Shown here one piece after another: positions 15,573-24,624 of a DNA stretch of 64,000 nt. The stretch is taken from NCBI RefSeq assembly GCF_042665525.1, contig NZ_JBHTCQ010000002.1:558001-622000 (forward strand). Direction: 5' to 3'. The stretch is from Allobogoriella alba. Its GTDB lineage: Bacteria; Actinomycetota; Actinomycetes; Actinomycetales; Actinomycetaceae. Every line of letters starts with the position of its first letter. The first letter of the stretch is position 1. The position numbers and the translations under genes were made by a program. The notes beneath the pieces were generated by a model. That model saw nothing but the letters and a program-made list of their open reading frames with translations. It was not told the DNA's origin and did no database searches.

Positions 15573-16631
15573 TCAGACGGGTACGAGCGGATTGTGCCCG
15601 GCAGTGACCTCCTCGCCGGCGCGGACCGGCCCGGGTGGAGTGCCGTCCCCGAACGGCCGCCCGCCCAGCTCCTCGCGACCGTGCGGGCTCAGCCAGCCCG
15701 ACAGGTCCGGGCCCTGCGGGACGATCTGGGTCGGGTTGATGTCCGTGTGGACCACGTAGTAGTGCTGCTTGATCTGCACGAAGTCGACCGTGTCGCCGAA
15801 GCCGGGCGTCTGGAACAGGTCCCGCGCGTAGCCCCACAGGGCGGGCATCTCGCTCAGCTTGTTCCGGTTGCACTTGAAGTGCCCGTGGTAGACGGGGTCG
15901 AACCGCACCAGCGTGGTGAACAGCCGCACGTCCGCCTCGGTGATCGTGTCACCGACCAGGTACCGCTGCCCGGTGAGCCGCTCCTCGAGCCAGTCGAGAG
16001 CGGCGAAGAGCCGCCCGTACGCCTTGTCGTACGCCTCCTGGGAGCCGGCGAACCCGCAACGGTAGACCCCGTTGTTGACCTCGGTGAACACCTTCCGGTT
16101 CACCCGGTCGATCTCGTCCCGCAGGTGCTCCGGGTACAGCGCCGGAGCGCCGTCGCGGTGGTGCGCGGCCCACTCGCTGCCCAGGTCCAGAGTGATCTGG
16201 GCGAAGTCGTTCGTCACCACCGCGCCGGACGGCACGTCCACGATCGCCGGGACGGTGATGCCGCGCGGGTACTCGGGGTCGCGCTTGAAATACGCCTCCT
16301 GCAGCCAGTGGATGCCCAGCACCGGGTCCTTCCCGTCCGGGTCCAGGTCGAACGTCCAGGAGCGCGCGTCGTGCGTCGGGCCCGGCAGGCCCAGGGAGAT
16401 CGCGTCCTCCAGCCCGAGGAGGCGCCGCACGATGATGGTGCGGTTCGCCCACGGGCAGGCACGCGCCGCCACCAGGCGGTACCGGCCCGGCTCCACCGGG
16501 TACCCGTCGGCGCCGTCGGCCGTGATCCGCGTCCCGATGTACCGGGTGTCGCGGACGAACTCCTTGCCCTTGGTCGTGTACTTCCCGCCCTGCGAGTGCT
16601 CGGGCCGCTCCGCGGTCTGGCTCGTGTCCAC
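15573..16631 (-). CDS. Glutathione S-transferase-like protein, glutathionyl-hydroquinone reductase family
   Basis: A 352-aa protein of the Xi-class GST (YqjG/ECM4) family. The redox motif ACPWANR lies near residue 58, matching the xCPWA active site of glutathionyl-hydroquinone reductases. The following TGPTHDARSWTF and the C-terminal helical segment (RFDPVYHGHFKCNRNKL, then YVVHTDINPTQIVPQGP) are also typical. It would reduce S-conjugated hydroquinones; in actinobacteria the thiol may be mycothiol rather than glutathione, which is inference. The GTG at 16631 is chosen because TAGGCT lies 7 nt upstream. It is separated by about 55 bp from the amidohydrolase gene upstream on the same strand. 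Confidence 0.87.
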   Translation of the reverse strand: MDTSQTAERPEHSQGGKYTTKGKEFVRDTRYIGTRITADGADGYPVEPGRYRLVAARACPWANRTIIVRRLLGLEDAISLGLPGPTHDARSWTFDLDPDGKDPVLGIHWLQEAYFKRDPEYPRGITVPAIVDVPSGAVVTNDFAQITLDLGSEWAAHHRDGAPALYPEHLRDEIDRVNRKVFTEVNNGVYRCGFAGSQEAYDKAYGRLFAALDWLEERLTGQRYLVGDTITEADVRLFTTLVRFDPVYHGHFKCNRNKLSEMPALWGYARDLFQTPGFGDTVDFVQIKQHYYVVHTDINPTQIVPQGPDLSGWLSPHGREELGGRPFGDGTPPGPVRAGEEVTAGHNPLVPV

Positions 16632-16638
16632 GAAGCCG

Positions 16639-16644
16639 AGCCTA
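16639..16644 (-). promoter_or_regulatory. -10 hexamer TAGGCT, leaderless type
   Basis: TAGGCT on the minus strand is followed by 7 nt and the GTG at 16631, placing the transcription start at or next to the start codon. Confidence 0.5.
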
Positions 16645-16686
16645 CGACGGCGCACCCGGAGGCTCACGCTGGGCGCACCCGGACGC

Positions 16687-17916
16687 TCAGCCGAAGCGCT
16701 CGGCCCGCTCCCGCACCCCGGTCTCACGCGCGTACACCTCGGCCCCGGAGATGAACACCCGCTCCACCGTGGAGTACACGTCCAGCGGGTCGCCGGACCA
16801 GAGCACGACGTCGCCGTCGAGGCCCGGACGCAGCGCGCCGATCCGGTCGTCGAGCCCGAGGATCTCGGCCGGGTTGATCGTCAGCGCGCGCAGCGCCACG
16901 TCCCGGTCCAGCCCTTCCTTCACGGCGAAGGAGGCCTGGTGCACCAGGAAGTTGATCGGCACCACCGGCGCATCGGTGGTGATGGCGACCTTGACGCCCG
17001 CGGCGGCGATGGCGGCCAGGTTCGCGATGGCCCGGTCACGCAGCTCCCACTTTGATCGGGAGGTGATCATCGGGCCGAAGATGACTGGGATGTCCTTCTC
17101 GGCCAGCACGTCGGCGACCTTCGCGCCGTCGGTGCCATGGTTGACCACGAGCCGGTAGCCGAACTCCTCGGCGAGGCGGATCGCCGTGGCGATGTCGTCG
17201 TGCCGGTGGGTGTGCTGGTCCCAGTAGAGCTCGCCGTCGAGCACCCGGACGAGGGTCTCCTTGGTGAGGTCGCGCTCGTGGGGCTTGCCCTCGCGAGCGG
17301 CGTGGTCGCGCGCGACCCGGTAGTCCTGGGCCGCCAGGAACGCCTCGCGGATGATCTTCGCGACGCCGAGCCGCGTGGACGGGGTCTGCTTCTTCTCGCC
17401 GTACACCCGCTTCGGGTTCTCGCCGAGCGCCGACTTGACCGACACCGCCGCCTTGATGACCTGCTCGTCGACCGTGCGGCCGCCCCACGTCTTGATCGCC
17501 ACGGTCTGCCCGCCGATCGGGTTGCCCGACCCCGGCTTCACGACGGCGGAGGTGATCCCGCCGCCGAGCGCGTCCCGGAACCCCTCGTCGTCGATGAGGA
17601 TCGCGTCGAGCGCGCGCACCGCGGCCTGGTTCGGCCCGGTCATCTCGTTGACGTCCTCACCGGCCCAGCCGACCGACTCCTCGACCACGCCCAGGTGCGC
17701 GTGGGACTCGACGAACCCGGGCAGCACCCAGCGGCCCGCCGCGTCGACGACCTCCACGCCGTCGGGGACGGCGACGTCCGCGCCGACGGCGGTGATGGTG
17801 CCGTCCTGGACCAGGACGGTGCCGTTCTCGATGGGATTCCCCTCGACGGGCACGACGTAGCCACCGACGACGGCGACCGAGGAGCTGGTGCTGGCAGTTC
17901 GAGTCACGACGACCAT
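16687..17916 (-). CDS. Amidohydrolase family protein (imidazolonepropionase-like)
   Basis: A 409-aa metal-dependent hydrolase. The N-terminal beta-sandwich with GTVLVQDGTITAVGADVAVP leads to the metal motif ESHAHLG (HxH) near residue 73. Later motifs are RLVVNHGTDG and VKVAITTDAPVVP, where an Asp closes the barrel, then ALTINPAEILGLDDRIGALRPGLDGDVVLWSGDPL, the usual C-terminal return to the sandwich. It hydrolyses a C-N bond in a cyclic or peptide-like substrate that cannot be identified from sequence. The ATG at 17916 is preceded by AGG; GTG at 17907 is a possible alternative. It is divergent from a small membrane-protein gene. Confidence 0.85.
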   Translation of the reverse strand: MVVVTRTASTSSSVAVVGGYVVPVEGNPIENGTVLVQDGTITAVGADVAVPDGVEVVDAAGRWVLPGFVESHAHLGVVEESVGWAGEDVNEMTGPNQAAVRALDAILIDDEGFRDALGGGITSAVVKPGSGNPIGGQTVAIKTWGGRTVDEQVIKAAVSVKSALGENPKRVYGEKKQTPSTRLGVAKIIREAFLAAQDYRVARDHAAREGKPHERDLTKETLVRVLDGELYWDQHTHRHDDIATAIRLAEEFGYRLVVNHGTDGAKVADVLAEKDIPVIFGPMITSRSKWELRDRAIANLAAIAAAGVKVAITTDAPVVPINFLVHQASFAVKEGLDRDVALRALTINPAEILGLDDRIGALRPGLDGDVVLWSGDPLDVYSTVERVFISGAEVYARETGVRERAERFG

Positions 17917-18044
17917 CCTGCCGCGCCGCGCCCCGGTCCATCACCGCCGCTCCGCGTGCTGAGATGTGCCGGCGGCCCGGACCTGGCAGGCTTCCGCGTG
18001 AGGCCCTTGTACGAGGGCCGCGAACGCCAGCGGGGGAGGACACC

Positions 18045-18605
18045 GTGAGCGAGACAACCACGCCATCTGGGTCGGACCCGGGTTCCGCGTCCGGCTCCAA
18101 GCGCTTCGGCCGCAGGAGCGAGGACGCCACGTCGAGCTCCGCAGCCACCTCGAGGCCCGCCACGGCCGGATCGAGCACGACGAGCTCGGGGACCACGAGT
18201 CCCGGCACCACGGGTTCCGGGACCACGGGGTCCGGGACCACGGGCTCGGGAACTGCCGGCACGAAGCGCGGCACCGGCTCGGGCGTCCCGAAGCCGGGTG
18301 CCCCGAAGGGCAACCCGGTCGCCTGGACCGCGTTGCTGGTCGCCGTCGTGCTGACGATCTGGCAGGCGGTCTACTCCCTGACGGTCCTCGGCATCGACCC
18401 GCCCGACCAGGAGACCTTCACCTCGGTCTCGCTGTTCATCACCCTCGTGCTCGGCCTGGCGGCCCTCGTGCTCGGCATCGTGAGCATCGCCCAGCGCCGG
18501 GCGCCGCGCTGGCCGGGACTCGTCGGGCTCTCGGTGGGGATCTACGCCTTCATCGTCGCGGTCTTCTCGTGGATCGGCGGCCTCATGAACCAGGGCGGCG
18601 CCTGA
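18045..18605 (+). CDS. Small membrane protein with Thr/Ser/Gly-rich N terminus
   Basis: A 186-aa protein I do not recognise. Residues 1-95 are hydrophilic and low-complexity, with five TTxxG pentapeptides. Three membrane segments follow (about 96-117, 129-152 and 160-178), with RRAPRW between the last two, resembling DUF4190-like small membrane proteins. The GTG start is preceded by GGGGGAGGA. Upstream, GGCCCT (18002-18007) and AGGGCC (18014-18019) can form a small hairpin in the leader. It converges with the glutamate-cysteine-ligase-like gene. Function unknown. Confidence 0.7.
   Translation: MSETTTPSGSDPGSASGSKRFGRRSEDATSSSAATSRPATAGSSTTSSGTTSPGTTGSGTTGSGTTGSGTAGTKRGTGSGVPKPGAPKGNPVAWTALLVAVVLTIWQAVYSLTVLGIDPPDQETFTSVSLFITLVLGLAALVLGIVSIAQRRAPRWPGLVGLSVGIYAFIVAVFSWIGGLMNQGGA
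18177..18251 (+). repeat. 15-bp coding tandem repeat, five units (TTxxG)
   Basis: Five in-frame 15-nt units encode TTSSG, TTSPG and three TTGSG. The last three are nearly identical at DNA level, so copy number may vary between strains. Confidence 0.8.
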
Positions 18606-18636
18606 GCCGACGTCCGAGCCGACGTCCGAGCCGACA
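18604..18636. repeat. 12-bp tandem repeat between convergent genes
   Basis: GAGCCGACGTCC occurs at 18604-18615 and 18616-18627, and a partial third copy follows, in the 54-bp gap between two convergent genes. It is too irregular to call a terminator. Confidence 0.6.
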
Positions 18637-18659
18637 TTAGAGCGGCCACTCAGGGCACG

Positions 18660-20138
18660 TCACGGCACCGGCCAGGCGTGCACCGGCTCGTTGCTGTGCA
18701 TGTGCTGCACGTACTGCTCGAGCATGGCGGTCAGTGCCGCCCAGCGGTCCATACCGCGGGACTCGAACCGCTGGGTCGCCGCGACCTGCCACGACGCCCC
18801 GTTCACCCGGAGCCGCGCCCGGTCCTCGATGACCTGGAGGTACCGGTCGACGGCGTCCCGGGCGACGCCCAGCCGCTCCAGCCCGGTCTGCGCCATCGGC
18901 AGCAGCGTCCGTAGCACCAGCTCGTCCCACTCCACGTGACCGAGGCCGGGCCAGTACAGACGCGCGTCGGCCCCGTAGCGTGCGGCGTTGTGGAAGTTCT
19001 CCCGGGCCGCGTCGAAACTCATCCGGGACCACACCGGGCGCTGCTCGTCCAGGACCATGGCCACGGACGCGCCGTAGAAGAACGCGGCGTTCGCCAGCAC
19101 GTCGAGCACCGTGGGCCCGGCGGGCAGCACCCGGTTCTCCACCCGGAGGTGCGGCCGACCGTCGGAGACGTCGTACACCGGGCGGTTCCACCGGTAGATC
19201 GTGCCGTTGTGGAGTCGTAGCTCGGACAGCTGCGGGGTTCCCCCGGCCGAGAGCACCTCGAACGGGTCCTCCTCCGAGGTCTCCGGAAGCAGCGCCGGGT
19301 AGTAGCGCACGTTCTCCTCGAAGAGGTCGAAGATCGAGGTGATCCAGCGGTCCCCGAAAGGCACCTGCGGCCGCACGCCCTGGTTGCGCAGCTCCGGCGG
19401 CCGGGTGTCGGTCGACTGGAGGAACAGCTCCGGGCGCGACTCCGCGAGCAACCGGTGCCCGAACACGTACGGTGAGTTCGCGCCGAGGGCGAGCTGCGGG
19501 CCGGCGAGCGCCTGGGCCGCGTTCCAGTAGCGCGCGAAGGTGTTCGGCCGTACCTGCAGGTGGAACTGCGTGGAGGTACACGCCGCCTCGACGGCGATCG
19601 TGTCCGCGGTGACCTGGAGCCGCTCCGGCCCACGGATGTCGATCTCCACGTCCTCCTTGCGGGCGGTGAGGATCGCGTCGTCGAGCAGCCGGTAGCGCTC
19701 GTCGGGGGAGAACCACGACCGGCCCGGCTCGGGCGCCCGCAGCGTCGGCAGGATCCCGATCATGACGATCCCCGCCCCGAGGTCGCCGGCGCGGTCGCGG
19801 GCGCGGTTGAGGTTCTTCCGCAGCGACGACTCGAGCTGGCGCAGCGACTGGCCGTCGATCCGCCGGGGCTCGACGTTCAGCTCGATGTTGAACCGGCCGA
19901 GCTCGGTCTGGTAGCGCAGGTCGTCGACGTGGTCGAGGACCTCGGAGTTCTTCAGCGCCGGCTGGAAGTCCTCGCCGACCAGGTTCAGCTCGATCTCCAG
20001 GCCGGTGCGCCACTCGTCCTCGATGAACGAGCCGGAGTCGAGCATCTCCTCGAGCGCGTCGAGGCAGCGCCGCACCGCGCGCCGGTAGCGAGTGTGGTCC
20101 GCCCGGGTGTACGCCCGGCCGGCGACGTCCTTCCCCAT
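18660..20138 (-). CDS. Glutamate-cysteine ligase-like (GCS2 family) carboxylate-amine ligase
   Basis: A 492-aa protein of the GCS2 glutamate-cysteine ligase superfamily. The ATP/metal-binding beginning GLEIELNLVGEDFQPAL is near residue 46, followed by LGRFNIELNVEPRRI and later VEAACTSTQFHLQVRP, which carry the acidic residues expected to hold magnesium and substrate. FGDRWITSIFDLFEENVRYYP and RVENRVLPAGPTVLD are also typical. It probably makes a gamma-glutamyl amide. True gamma-glutamylcysteine synthesis is uncertain, because actinobacteria usually rely on mycothiol. GGAGGGTGC precedes the ATG. It is divergent from the metallophosphoesterase gene. Confidence 0.8.
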   Translation of the reverse strand: MGKDVAGRAYTRADHTRYRRAVRRCLDALEEMLDSGSFIEDEWRTGLEIELNLVGEDFQPALKNSEVLDHVDDLRYQTELGRFNIELNVEPRRIDGQSLRQLESSLRKNLNRARDRAGDLGAGIVMIGILPTLRAPEPGRSWFSPDERYRLLDDAILTARKEDVEIDIRGPERLQVTADTIAVEAACTSTQFHLQVRPNTFARYWNAAQALAGPQLALGANSPYVFGHRLLAESRPELFLQSTDTRPPELRNQGVRPQVPFGDRWITSIFDLFEENVRYYPALLPETSEEDPFEVLSAGGTPQLSELRLHNGTIYRWNRPVYDVSDGRPHLRVENRVLPAGPTVLDVLANAAFFYGASVAMVLDEQRPVWSRMSFDAARENFHNAARYGADARLYWPGLGHVEWDELVLRTLLPMAQTGLERLGVARDAVDRYLQVIEDRARLRVNGASWQVAATQRFESRGMDRWAALTAMLEQYVQHMHSNEPVHAWPVP

Positions 20139-20223
20139 GCACCCTCCTCGAGCCGCCTGGCGTGAGCATGACAGCCGTCACGGCATCGCGCACCCGACCC
20201 GCCCTCGGGAGAGAATGCTGCAG

Positions 20224-21819
20224 ATGGAGGACGTGCCTGGACCACCGCGCCGCTGGGAGTGGTGGCACCGGCAGACACCCCTGACCCGCAAGACCATCCG
20301 CACGACGCTCACGCTGCTGGTCACGGGTGTGGTGGCCGTCGCCATCGGGGTCCCGACGGCGTCCAGCAGGTCCTCACTCGGACCCCACGCGGCCGAGTAT
20401 CACGTGACGCTCGACAGCCAGGTCGCCATCCAGATGGGTCCGCTGGGCGCGATCATCCTCGACTCGCCGCTGCCGGGTCCGCTGGGCGCCGAGGTCGTGG
20501 TCCAGGAGATCCCGACCGACGTGGAGGGTGCCTCCGCGCCCGACTCGCCGGTGCCCGGGCTGCTCGCCGACCTCGCCGCCTACGGCCAGCTCTTCGCCCG
20601 GCCCGAGGTGGCCGTTGCGGACGCCGTCCGCTCACTCGTCGGCGACGCGCTCGGCCGGACGGCGGTGGCCTGGTCGCTCCTCCTGGTCCTGATCGCAGCG
20701 GGCCGCCTGGCCGCCGGCGGACACCTGCGGGACGAGGTCCGCCACGCGCTCGCGCGCCCCGGCGTGGCGGTGCTCGCCGCCGGCGGGCTGATCGCCGCGA
20801 CCGCCGCCGTCGTGGTGCCCGCGGTCGTGCGGGACGAGCCGGCCGGGTACAGCCCGCGCGTGCTGGACGGCACGCCGATGGAGGGCGCCGTGATCACCGG
20901 CCGCCTCGCGGACGTCGTCGCGGTGTACGGCACCGCGGTCCGCGACGCGGTCGAGGAGAACGAGGCGTTCTACGCCGAGGCGGCGGACAACCTCGCCAGG
21001 GCGCTCGCGACCGACCCCGCCCCCGCGCCGCCGCCCGTACCGGACGAGGCGGGCGCCGAGGGGGCACTTTCCGACCCGGTCACCTTCCTGCTCGCCGCCG
21101 ATCTCCACTGCAACGTGGGCATGGCGGCCGTCGTGCGGTCCGCCCTCGAGCACACCGGAGCCGTCGCGCTGCTCGACGCGGGCGACACCGTCACCAACGG
21201 CACCTCGCCCGAGTCGTTCTGCGTCGAGACCTTTGCGGACGCGGTGCCCGACGGCCTCCCCGTCCTCGTCGCGACCGGCAACCACGACTCCGTGGTCACC
21301 GCCGACCAGGAGCGCGACGTCGGGTGGACCGTGCTGGCCGGGGACGTGGTCGAGGTCGAGGGCGTCCGGTTCCTCGGCGACACCGACCCCACGCTGACCT
21401 CGCTCGGTTCCGGGACCGTGCAGGAACGGGACGAGACCGTCGAGGAGATGGGTGACCGGCTCGCCGACGTGGCGTGCGGCGCGGCGGACGGCGGTGACGG
21501 CGTCGACGTGCTCCTCGTGCACAACCCCCGGGCCGGCGAGGCCGCGCTGGACCGCGGGTGCGTGCCGCTGCAGCTTTCCGGCCACTGGCACCGCACCGAC
21601 GGACCCGCGGTCCTGGGCTCCGGCGTCCGCTACGTGAGCACCTCCAGCGGCGGGGGCGCCGGCGGCGGGGTGACGATCGGTCCGCTGACGTCGGACGCGG
21701 AGCTCACCGTGCTGCGGATCGACCGGGACACCGGCCGGCCGCTCGACCATCGGCGGATCGTGGTGGACACAGACGCCCAGGTTCGGCTGGCACCGTGGGA
21801 GTCCTTCCCCGTCCCGTGA
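20224..21819 (+). CDS. Membrane-anchored metallophosphoesterase
   Basis: A 531-aa protein. An N-terminal membrane segment (about residues 26-47) and two more (about 155-175 and 180-205) flank a non-cytoplasmic-looking region. The C-terminal 200 residues are a calcineurin-type phosphoesterase: LLAADLHCN, LDAGDTVTNG, ATGNHDS, VLLVHNPR and SGHWHRTD supply the Asp, His and Asn ligands of a two-metal site, all intact. The domain probably faces outside. Substrate unknown. The start is ambiguous between ATG 20215 and ATG 20224; GGGAGAG at 20207-20213 fits 20224 better. It lies 58 bp upstream of the VKOR gene, perhaps in one unit. Confidence 0.8.
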   Translation: MEDVPGPPRRWEWWHRQTPLTRKTIRTTLTLLVTGVVAVAIGVPTASSRSSLGPHAAEYHVTLDSQVAIQMGPLGAIILDSPLPGPLGAEVVVQEIPTDVEGASAPDSPVPGLLADLAAYGQLFARPEVAVADAVRSLVGDALGRTAVAWSLLLVLIAAGRLAAGGHLRDEVRHALARPGVAVLAAGGLIAATAAVVVPAVVRDEPAGYSPRVLDGTPMEGAVITGRLADVVAVYGTAVRDAVEENEAFYAEAADNLARALATDPAPAPPPVPDEAGAEGALSDPVTFLLAADLHCNVGMAAVVRSALEHTGAVALLDAGDTVTNGTSPESFCVETFADAVPDGLPVLVATGNHDSVVTADQERDVGWTVLAGDVVEVEGVRFLGDTDPTLTSLGSGTVQERDETVEEMGDRLADVACGAADGGDGVDVLLVHNPRAGEAALDRGCVPLQLSGHWHRTDGPAVLGSGVRYVSTSSGGGAGGGVTIGPLTSDAELTVLRIDRDTGRPLDHRRIVVDTDAQVRLAPWESFPVP

Positions 21820-21877
21820 CACCGGGCGCGGCCCCACCTGACGCATACTGCTGCACGAGCACCGACGAGAGGACCTC

Positions 21878-22672
21878 ATGAACAGGTCGACACCGGTCGA
21901 CGGGCGCCGTGACGATCCGGGGCGTGACGACACCGGGCGCGAGGGGCCCGCGGGCGAGGAGCCCGGGGCGGCGCCGGACGCCCGCGCGGACGGCGCACCG
22001 GAGGAGGACCTCGACGACGACGAGCTCGCCCGGATCGATCAGGAGCTCGCCCGCCTCGACAAGGCCCGGCCCACCGAGCACCAGCTGGCCGGCGGGGCAC
22101 CGCGAGAGCTCGGGTGGCTCCTCACCGTGGGTGGTCTCCTCGGGCTCTGGGCCGCCGTCGAGCTCGTGCTCAGCGAGATCAAGGTGGCCGGCGACCCGAA
22201 CGCGTCGCTGGCGTGCGACTTCAACCCGCTCATCGGCTGTGGCAGCTTCATCACCACCTGGCAGGCGCACGCGTTCGGCCTCCCGAACGCCGTGGTCGGC
22301 ACCGTCGCGTTCGCGGCCGTGATGACGGTCGGGGTGCTCCTCCTGGCCGGGGCGCGGCCGGCGCGATGGTTCTGGGTGGCGCTCACCGCCGGCGCCACCG
22401 GCGCGATCGCGTGGGTCTTCTGGTTCCAGTACCAGGCCTTCTTCAGCATCGAGATGCTGTGCCCGTACTGCCTCGTGGTCTGGGTCGTGAGCATCCCGAT
22501 CTTCGTCAATGTGGTCGCCCGCGCGGCGCAGGCCGGCCACCTTCGGCTCGGTGAGGGCCTGCGCCGCGCGCTGGTGCTGGACCGGTGGCTGATCGTCGCG
22601 GTCTGGTACCTGGTGGTCCTGCTGGTCGCGGTCGTCGTGTTCTGGGACCGCTGGCTGCTCGTCCTCGCCTAG
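21878..22672 (+). CDS. Vitamin K epoxide reductase (VKOR) family membrane protein
   Basis: A 264-aa protein with an acidic N-terminal tail of about 75 residues and five membrane segments. The VKOR redox pair CPYC is in MLCPYCLVVW, and the loop cysteines are in ASLACDFNPLIGCGSF. In actinobacteria VKOR reoxidises DsbA-like thiol oxidoreductases in the cell envelope using menaquinone, driving disulfide formation. No thioredoxin domain is fused here and no dsbA-like gene is adjacent. The ATG follows GAGGACCTC. The tail has many Asp, Glu and Gly residues and is not conserved in the family. Confidence 0.9.
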   Translation: MNRSTPVDGRRDDPGRDDTGREGPAGEEPGAAPDARADGAPEEDLDDDELARIDQELARLDKARPTEHQLAGGAPRELGWLLTVGGLLGLWAAVELVLSEIKVAGDPNASLACDFNPLIGCGSFITTWQAHAFGLPNAVVGTVAFAAVMTVGVLLLAGARPARWFWVALTAGATGAIAWVFWFQYQAFFSIEMLCPYCLVVWVVSIPIFVNVVARAAQAGHLRLGEGLRRALVLDRWLIVAVWYLVVLLVAVVVFWDRWLLVLA

Positions 22673-22719
22673 CCGCCGGCCTCGGCGCACGCCACAGACG
22701 TCTCACCCGGGCGCGGACC

Positions 22720-23169
22720 TCACCCGAGCGCCGGCGAGTCCATGGCCGCCGGGACGTGCGCGCCGTGACCGGCCTCGCGCAGCGCAGCGCGGACCCGCTC
22801 GGTCGCCTCGTCCAGACGCTCACCGGGCGTGTTCGGCCGGGCGTTGGCGAAGGTCAGGGACTGCTCGTCCCACGCGGGCAGGACGTGCAGGTGCAGGTGC
22901 GGCACCTCGAAGCCGGCGACGAGCACCGCGGCGCGGGGCGCACCGAACGCGGCCTGCTGCGCGGCGCCGACGTGCTTGGCCACCACCGCCAGGTGCGCGA
23001 GGACGTCCTCGTCGGCCGCCGTGTACTCCTCGATCTCCGCACGTGGCACGACGAGCATGTGCCCGTCCGTGATGGGCGCGATGGTCGCGAAGGCGACGCA
23101 CGCGTCGTCCGACCAGGCGAACCGGCCCGGGACCTCGCCGTCGATGATCTTGGTGAACAGCGTGCTCAT
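22720..23169 (-). CDS. HIT family nucleotide hydrolase
   Basis: A 149-aa protein with the histidine triad motif HLHLHVLP in EVPHLHLHVLPAWDEQ near residue 93, preceded by the typical start TLFTKIIDGEVPGRFAW and by PITDGHMLVVPR. HIT proteins act on nucleoside phosphoramidates or AMP conjugates. In many actinobacteria a HIT gene sits between rsmE and phoH; here that slot holds none, and this copy lies about 30 kb away. Start at the ATG at 23169 by alignment to the family N terminus. It is divergent from the solute-binding-protein gene. Confidence 0.9.
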   Translation of the reverse strand: MSTLFTKIIDGEVPGRFAWSDDACVAFATIAPITDGHMLVVPRAEIEEYTAADEDVLAHLAVVAKHVGAAQQAAFGAPRAAVLVAGFEVPHLHLHVLPAWDEQSLTFANARPNTPGERLDEATERVRAALREAGHGAHVPAAMDSPALG

Positions 23170-23214
23170 GGCGCCATGGTGGCACGGGTGCGTCGCCCTG
23201 CTCACCCGCACGGC

Positions 23215-23220
23215 TACGCT
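23215..23220 (+). promoter_or_regulatory. -10 hexamer TACGCT of the solute-binding-protein gene
   Basis: TACGCT lies 4 bp before a LacI-type operator and 36 bp before the ATG at 23256, so the operator would cover the transcription start. Confidence 0.4.
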
Positions 23221-23223
23221 TGC

Positions 23224-23235
23224 GTAAGCGGTTAC
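23224..23235 (+). promoter_or_regulatory. LacI-family operator GTAAGCGGTTAC
   Basis: GTAAGCGGTTAC fits the GTAANCGNTTAC pattern of LacI/GalR-family operators with a central CG. It overlaps the predicted transcription start of the sugar-binding-protein gene, so it should repress it in the absence of the inducing sugar. No lacI gene is in the window. Confidence 0.6.
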
Positions 23236-23255
23236 ACCCTCACCGAGGAGGAGAC

Positions 23256-24563
23256 ATGCGAATCCGACGCTCACGAGTCGGCGCGGCAGCGGCGCTCACC
23301 GCCGCGACGGCACTGCTCGCGGCCTGCGCCCAGGAGCCCCCTGGCGCCGGTGACGACGGCGGTGACGACGGCGGACCCGTCGAGCTCCGGCTCGCGTGGT
23401 GGGGCAACGACCTGCGCAACGAGCTGACCCAGGAGGCCATCGACGCCTTCGAGGAGGAGCACCCGAACATCACCGTGGTGCCGGAGTTCGTCGACTGGGG
23501 CGGCTACTGGGACCGCATGGCGACCTCCGCCGCGGGAGGCGACATGCCCGACGTCGTGCAGATGGACGAGAAGTACCTGCGCACCTATGCCGACCAGGGC
23601 TCGCTCGCCGACCTCTCCACGTACGACACCCTCTCCACCGACCGGATCGACCCGACCGTGCTGCCCTCCGGAGAGGTCGACGGCCAGCTCTTCGGGGTCG
23701 TGAACGCGGTCAACACCTTCTCGGTCGTCGCCAACGCCGGGCTCCTGCAACAGGCCGGCGTGGAGGTGCCGGACGACGAGTCGTGGACGTGGGACGAGCT
23801 GGCCACCATGTCCCAGCAGGTCAGTGACTCGGGCGGCGGCGCCGTCGGGCTGCAGTACCTCGGGACCGGCGACAGCGAGCTGCAGATCTGGGCGCTCCAG
23901 CGGGGCGAGACGCTGTGGACGGAGGACGGGCAGCTCGGCGCCAGCCGGGAGACCCTCGTCTCGTTCTGGCAGTACGTCCTGGACCTCACCGAGTCCGGTG
24001 CCGCGAACCCGGCGGCGACGGCGCAGGAGCAGATCGCGTCGGGCCAGGAGGCCTCGGGCACGGCCACCAACCAGGCCGCGTTCGGGGTGTGGTGGTCCAA
24101 CCAGTACCGCGCGCTGTCCGCCTCCAGCGGCGAGGAGCTGCACCTGCTGCGCCCGCCGCTCTCGGCGGCCGGCGGCGACCGCGGCACCTACAACAAGCCG
24201 TCGATGTACTGGTCGGTCTCGGCGCACAGCGAGCATCCCGAGGAGGCGGCGATGCTCGTCGACTTCCTCGTGAACTCGTCCGAGGCGGGGGAGATCCTCC
24301 TCGCCGAGCGCGGCGTGCCGAGCAACCTCGACGTGCGCGAGGAGATCACCGGCTCTCTCGACCCGGAGGACCAGGACGTCGTCTCGTTCCTGGACGAGGT
24401 CTCCGGCGAGGTGGGGGAGACACCCCCGCTGACGCCGGCGGGTGCCAGCGACGTCGAGCAGCTCATCCAGCGACTCACCTTCGAGGTGCTGTTCGGCGAG
24501 CAGACCCCCGAGGAGGCCGCGGACGCGTTCCTCGCCGAGGTCGACTCGATGGTCGGCGGGTGA
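23256..24563 (+). CDS. ABC sugar transporter solute-binding lipoprotein (family 1)
   Basis: A 435-aa extracellular solute-binding protein. The lipoprotein signal MRIRRSRVGAAAALTAATALLAAC gives the lipid-modified Cys24. A Gly/Asp linker leads into VELRLAWWGNDLRNELTQEAIDAFEEEHPNI, typical of sugar-binding family 1, followed by GGYWDRMATSAAGGDMPDVVQMD. It delivers a carbohydrate to an ABC importer. No permease or ATPase gene follows; the next gene is marR. It must work with a transporter encoded elsewhere or the cluster has been broken. A LacI-type operator precedes it. GAGGAGGAGAC is the ribosome site. Confidence 0.88.
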   Translation: MRIRRSRVGAAAALTAATALLAACAQEPPGAGDDGGDDGGPVELRLAWWGNDLRNELTQEAIDAFEEEHPNITVVPEFVDWGGYWDRMATSAAGGDMPDVVQMDEKYLRTYADQGSLADLSTYDTLSTDRIDPTVLPSGEVDGQLFGVVNAVNTFSVVANAGLLQQAGVEVPDDESWTWDELATMSQQVSDSGGGAVGLQYLGTGDSELQIWALQRGETLWTEDGQLGASRETLVSFWQYVLDLTESGAANPAATAQEQIASGQEASGTATNQAAFGVWWSNQYRALSASSGEELHLLRPPLSAAGGDRGTYNKPSMYWSVSAHSEHPEEAAMLVDFLVNSSEAGEILLAERGVPSNLDVREEITGSLDPEDQDVVSFLDEVSGEVGETPPLTPAGASDVEQLIQRLTFEVLFGEQTPEEAADAFLAEVDSMVGG

Positions 24564-24624
24564 GTGCCGCCCAGCTGCGCCGGACCTCGTAAGGTGCTGC
24601 ACGACGAGGACGGAGGCTGCGCCG

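Noticed and set aside
18177..18251. CRISPR array
   Set aside because: The units are 15 bp, contiguous and in frame with a coding sequence; there are no spacers.
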